Source: Macrobrachium rosenbergii | Lineage: Eukaryota; Arthropoda; Malacostraca; Decapoda; Palaemonidae | Assembly: GCF_040412425.1 (NCBI RefSeq) | Contig: NC_089743.1 | Span: 84,015,971-84,079,970, forward strand | Direction of reading: 5' to 3' | Length of the DNA stretch: 64,000 nucleotides | In this document: positions 26,801-64,000 of the stretch, piece after piece | Layout of the letters: every line of letters starts with the position of its first letter | Numbering within the stretch: position 1 is the stretch's first letter | Program-made: the position numbers and the translations under genes | Notes under the pieces: model-generated | The model's input: the letters and a program-made list of their open reading frames with translations, nothing else | What the model was told of the DNA's origin: nothing | Databases searched by the model: none

Positions 26801-28559
26801 TACTCTAATACTTTTGACCACGTTTTCAGCATGGCTTACATAGTTTAGCGGGAACACAAAACCTATCTTTGAAGGATGGAGCATAAATAAAACGCTGCAC
26901 CGTAAAATAGAAAATATATTTGTTTTGAACAATAACAGTTATAATTTCTTTACAGTGGGTAATGTAATCAATCGATTGCATACAGATGAATAGCAGGAAC
27001 TTTCACTGTCCTATCGTCGTTTGTTGTCTTGCTTTATTGCATCTCAGGGATATGTGTGATCGTTTCTACGTCTGCCTCTCCCTCTCTTTCTAAAAATGGA
27101 CGATATGGAGATAAACTGGTTAAGGGAAGGCTACAAGAGAAGTGCTTACGTGAAAACCCTTTCAGAAAACTGAACTCCAACCAAACTATAGAGGGAAGCA
27201 CTTTAAAGCATGAAACGGAAGTCTTTCATATTACAGCGCCAGAAAAACTGATTGTGACCATAAGACAGAGGCATCATTTTTTCAAAAAAGGAAACTTGAG
27301 GTCTCTTTGCGATACTACACAGTCAGACTTCAAGTAATATGGCCTACAAAGAGAAGCAATCTGAACCCACTGGAAGGGAGGGATCTGAACTGCTATAAGG
27401 ACATTCTAGATACCCAGAGGTAGCTAATTAGACTACCAAAGAGAAGTCATTTAGACAAACAGAAGGCTGTAAGCCCAGTGTAAGAAAGTTATAAGGAATA
27501 TAAGAAGTGTCAGTGGCTTACAGGAAATAACTACTAGGGCTAATAAACAAAAAAACACCCAAACCATGAAAAAAAGAAATTCTTCACACTGAGTAAGGAA
27601 CTCTAAAGATTAAAATATGAACCCATTAAAGTTAAAAGAAAATGAAGAACGCAGCCGTTGTCAAGAGTAACTGAGAGTTATTGAAAGAATTCACTCAGAG
27701 CAGTAAAAGTAGTGTAAGTTTAGGGGAAATAATATTCCAAGGTACCTGATACTATTTGGACTGAAAGATGGGTGCTATCCAGGATATCAGAAACATATTC
27801 ACGCTGGCAGAAAAGATCCGTCTGGATAATCTGAATTTAGTCATTCTATGTAATTCACGGAATGCCTAAAAAAACCTATTGTGGCCAAAACACAGTTTTA
27901 GAATAAAAGACAAGTAACATAGGTTACCAAAGAAACCAGTCCAAACTCATATAAAGAAAGTAACTAAATTTGCAGAAGAGTTCTACTTAAAATATCAGAA
28001 AAAAGTCCCTGCAAAAAGGAGAATGATAATTTAGGTCATCCAAGGCATATCATTCATGCTAATGGAAGAAGGCTAAACACAATACCAGAGGAAAATCCTT
28101 GAAACTAAGATAAGGCTGCTAATATAATTATGAAAGGAATTCACACAGAAGAAATACTCTTGATTAAGAAGACCCAAAATAAACTACCAGAATGAAGTCA
28201 TCAGTTCTAATAAAGAGAAGCAAATAATTGGACTGTAACAGAGACATCCACACTAATTTAAGGAAAGTATTCTTAAGGAATTCATCCTGATGTGAGTATA
28301 AAATGCAGCATTACAAATCACTAGTAAAACCTATTTGTATGAAATTCTTGGGAATATATGGAAAATGAACATAGGAAAAACAAACTACAGCTTTGAAAGA
28401 CGCCATATTCGATGTGTCCTGTTTACTTGTGGTTATTGAATGCATTTTGAACCCTGTATGCCCGTAAGAGGCTTACTGATATACATTGTATATCCATGGC
28501 TAGCTGAAAATATTTACTTAGAATTTGTACAAAGGAGAGAATGGACTTATATATGTATA

Positions 28560-28598
28560 CATATAATATATGTACATATATATATACATATCTATATA

Positions 28599-28644
<46 letters not shown>

Positions 28645-28665
28645 ATATATACCTGTATATATAAA

Positions 28666-28720
<55 letters not shown>
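28560..28720. repeat. (AT)n array
   Basis: Long interrupted AT dinucleotide array; short frames across it are artefacts. Confidence 0.9.
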
Positions 28721-28723
<3 letters not shown>

Positions 28724-29174
28724 CAAAATACTTTGAGAAAAGATAGCATAAAATGCAATACTAAATTTCAAACTAAATCTGAGGCAAAATTATATATACA
28801 ATATAAAATGAAGCACATTCATATTAACAGAATTCTTATGTGAAATGTTCCTGATAAGACTTTATACTACTCGCAGGTATTTTTTCAGTCAATTAGTTAA
28901 GCTCAGCTACAGAATTAGATTAAATGCAAAAGATGATAGACGTCTATGCTGGAATGTATCCGCGGACATGGTTGAGCAACTTTCTAATATTAAGAAGTTG
29001 TGGAGTGTTAAAGTGGTCGCTGTTCACAAAATATCTGAATTCTTTTTCAGGTTCCAACATCCCAAAAGCATCACAAGAAGCTCAACTCTGCTTTTAGAGA
29101 ACAAGGCTTATTGGAAATAGATTTTAATTCTGTCAATAATAATCTTATCTCTTGAATTAAATAAAGTATATACT

Positions 29175-29179
<5 letters not shown>

Positions 29180-29260
<81 letters not shown>
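29180..29260. repeat. (AT)n array
   Basis: About 40 AT units. Confidence 0.95.
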
Positions 29261-29261
<1 letters not shown>

Positions 29262-29417
29262 TAACAAGTAATGTGATTCATATCCAGCCAGGAACCTGCA
29301 CTCTTTTGTCATCTCTGAAAATATTTATTGAAAAATAGTTAAGATTATTAACAGCTAAGTAAAATTTCTAAGCCATCAGCTTCATGAATCACAGTTATTC
29401 ACAACACCCTGCATCAA

Positions 29418-29423
29418 TTTATT
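29418..29423 (-). promoter_or_regulatory. Candidate poly(A) signal of ENPP-like gene
   Basis: AATAAA on the minus strand about 860 nt after the stop codon at 30284; a second lies at 29324-29329. I saw no earlier AATAAA. If used, the 3' UTR would include the AT array at 29841-29900. This is a motif match only. Confidence 0.3.
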
Positions 29424-29836
29424 CATTAAGTAATATCATAAAAGACTACACTACACATTTTTCTGTTTCATAACTGAATGACAATCTGTATTAGACTCTC
29501 TATCCTTTTGCTTCCTGTGCAATCACTCAGCCACTTGGCATCAAACTCAGGTCACTGTATCACAGTTCTTCATCTTTCAAAATTGGAAATCGGCGAACGA
29601 GAAAATGCAAGGCTGTAAGTCTGGGAGTTTTTCAGTCTTCCAGCGTGTTATCAGTCTTCAGTGTCAGACTGAACACTGTTTTCTTGTCTTCAGACATTAC
29701 ACGTGTATTGAGGACTGAAGCTCTCATGAAGAGAACACTTAATTAGCAATGTTAACATATAAACACTACAAACCCACGTCAACGCAGACACCACAGAAAC
29801 AAATGCTGTAGTCAGTCATATTCTCATATTCTCCGC

Positions 29837-29840
<4 letters not shown>

Positions 29841-29900
<60 letters not shown>
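29841..29900. repeat. (AT)n array
   Basis: About 30 AT units downstream of the ENPP-like stop codon. Confidence 0.95.
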
Positions 29901-29904
<4 letters not shown>

Positions 29905-30283
29905 TATAAAAGGCGCTTTTATCAGCAATTAAAACTCCATCATCTAAATCATAGTCTGTATTTCTCTGATAAGCTTATATATTGTTTTATAAGAAGGCTT
30001 GTCGAAGCCTTTTTATAGCACATGTCTTTCAAGAGTGCACGATGACACATTTGCTTGTGGCGTTCACAAAATGCTTTACTCACTCAGTAACGTTTTTCAT
30101 GTGAAATGCATCACTAAGATTGCCTTTCGGCATTCAGGGAAAGTCTGGTGGCATTTGGTCATCAAAAACCAAAATGAATTCTTTTGGTAAGAAAATCACC
30201 AATGCAAGTATAACGAGTACATTTAACTGTACATGCGTATGACCGGCTTCATATTATTGAAGATAACGCGTTATTTGTCGTCA

Positions 30284-62612
<32,329 letters not shown>

Positions 62613-63304
62613 GGCGTCGCGACTCTAGGAACTTTGGATTGTGCGGGGACTCGCAGGTCGATTTGGAAGTCCCCCTTATTTTTATATTATTGTGGATCTT
62701 ACTTAGGATATTTATTATGCGTTTGTTTCCTTGCTTTCTTTTTTTTTTATATTCTTGTATTGTACATTTACTTTTTAACTAATTGCTAATATATATTTCA
62801 GATTACATCGTTCACTCTGTTTGAATAATCACAATGAAATCAGACACGCTCTTTTTCACTGAACACTTCTTTCTTTATGTTTCTCTGGAGTTAATTTTAT
62901 TTTAGAAATAATGCATTTATAAGAATTAAACAGCAAAATGAATGGGTTATCTCAGTTTCTTACATTCCAGCTTTCTAATTTGTACTTCAAGAAAATCAAA
63001 CTGTTCCTTTGATAAAAAAACCCGACTGAATACAATGCCGTCATACAAACTCTCTTAAGCCACAATGGAAACTCTGCCGGTCAGAAAACCTCCTTTACAT
63101 TAAGCTCCTTTTCTCTGTTTAATAATAAACGGTACCTTTGTTTTGGGATTTCGGTACGACTGATCCAGAAATGCTAGATGGTTTGTCAGGATAATGATTA
63201 TTTAAGAAAATGTGATTTAAAACACTGGAGTGTAAACTCGGTTCTTATGTTAGGTGTAGGTCATCCATAACTGGTTTCCTGTTAAAGAGACCATTGTGGT
63301 ATCT

Positions 63305-63510
63305 CTCTCCTCAAACACACTCTCTCTCTCTCTCTCGCACACACACAAGCACACACACACAAACACATGCATATGCACGCAGACACACACCCATTATATA
63401 TATATATGTATGTATGTATAATGTATGTATATATATATATATACATACATATATGCACAGTATGTATGTATGTATGTATGTATGTGTATATATATATATG
63501 TATGTATGTA
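63305..63510. repeat. Mixed (CT)n, (CA)n, (GTAT)n repeats
   Basis: Compound simple-sequence block; frames across it are artefacts. Confidence 0.9.
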
Positions 63511-63905
63511 TTCTAAAAACCATTGAGCTTGACCTCTTTCTTGGAACACCTAAAAACAATCGGCAACCTACCCCTCATACAGCAGAGATTTATGACCTAT
63601 CGGGCACGCCTTTAACCAATTCTGTTCGTGGTATAACAATAACTTCGTCATAGTTGCACCCATAGCAAATACGTCGAGCTGAACATAATGTTTTACGTTA
63701 AATATAGTGTGAATAGTATAGATTTGTATCCAAAGCCATTACTTGCTACTTAACGGGAAACATCATGCTCAGTTTGAAAGTATTGTGGAAATCCTCTGAA
63801 TGCAACTATGGCGAATTCATTCTGTTATACAAAACAAAATTGATAAAGAGAGTGTCTGGTTAAGGTATAAACCTATGCTGTATAAGAGGTACGCTGACGA
63901 TTGTT

Positions 63906-63907
<2 letters not shown>

Positions 63908-63968
<61 letters not shown>
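63908..63968. repeat. (AT)n array
   Basis: About 30 AT units near the window end. Confidence 0.95.
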
Positions 63969-63971
<3 letters not shown>

Positions 63972-64000
63972 CAAGAGTGGAGTGGGGTTGGGTTCATGTA

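Larger units (their letters stand above)
24001..30283. other. Spacer between OSGEPL1 and the ENPP-like gene
   Basis: Contents: AC/AT simple repeats at 25082-25135, a dispersed repeat at 26555-26800, a purine-rich decayed stretch at 27340-28430, and three AT arrays. A plus-strand frame at 25490-25864 (124 codons) has no recognisable domain and I do not call it a gene. The 3' part (about 29.4-30.28 kb) probably includes the 3' UTR of the ENPP-like gene. Confidence 0.5.
62613..64000. other. Upstream region of ENPP-like gene
   Basis: The promoter is expected here on the minus strand, but I see no clear TATA/initiator. It holds CT/CA/GTAT simple repeats at 63305-63510 and an AT array at 63908-63968. 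Confidence 0.4.

Overview
The window looks like nuclear DNA of a decapod crustacean (shrimp, crayfish or crab type). The reasons are long (AT)n, (GA)n and (GT)n arrays every few kilobases, short exons in AT-rich introns with canonical GT/AG borders, DIRS-type and LINE remnants, and dispersed repeats whose core I recall from decapod sequences. There is no operon-like or bacterial structure. Two protein-coding genes can be supported, both on the minus strand.

Region 1 (about 1-13.3 kb, possibly to 23.6 kb) holds OSGEPL1, the mitochondrial TsaD/Qri7/Kae1-family tRNA threonylcarbamoyltransferase. Four coding exons are visible with matching splice phases (13196-13305, 8229-8362, 1519-1643, 1257-1385). 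The C-terminal half lies beyond position 1. The introns hold an RT fragment (1-660), a DIRS Gag-like remnant (9.2-11.7 kb), a 188-bp tandem repeat and a tRNA-derived SINE. Upstream of the first coding exon lie a DIRS recombinase-end remnant (13.5-15.6 kb) and a plus-strand I/Jockey-like LINE (17.6-20 kb).

Region 2 (about 20-30 kb) is gene-poor: dispersed repeats, AT arrays and a purine-rich decayed stretch.

Region 3 (30.3-62.6 kb) is one gene for an ectonucleotide pyrophosphatase/phosphodiesterase (ENPP) family protein. It starts with a cytoplasmic N-terminus at 62612 and a 45-nt exon that begins a membrane segment. After a gap come the phosphodiesterase exons, a Thr-rich mucin-like insert exon and the nuclease-like domain, ending at a stop codon at 30284. 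From 49141 to 30284, 14 consecutive exons keep frame, splice sites and phase. All three ligands of the first zinc site are replaced, and no intact exon for the Thr nucleophile was found. The best reading is an ENPP pseudoenzyme, with a decayed or mis-assembled nucleophile exon as the alternative. Part of the transmembrane/linker region between 60216 and 51640 was not found.

Mobile elements and simple repeats make up much of the rest. A recurring pattern is that (AT)n arrays sit directly on the ends of tRNA-SINEs and snap-back inverted-repeat elements, which suggests these elements seed the arrays.
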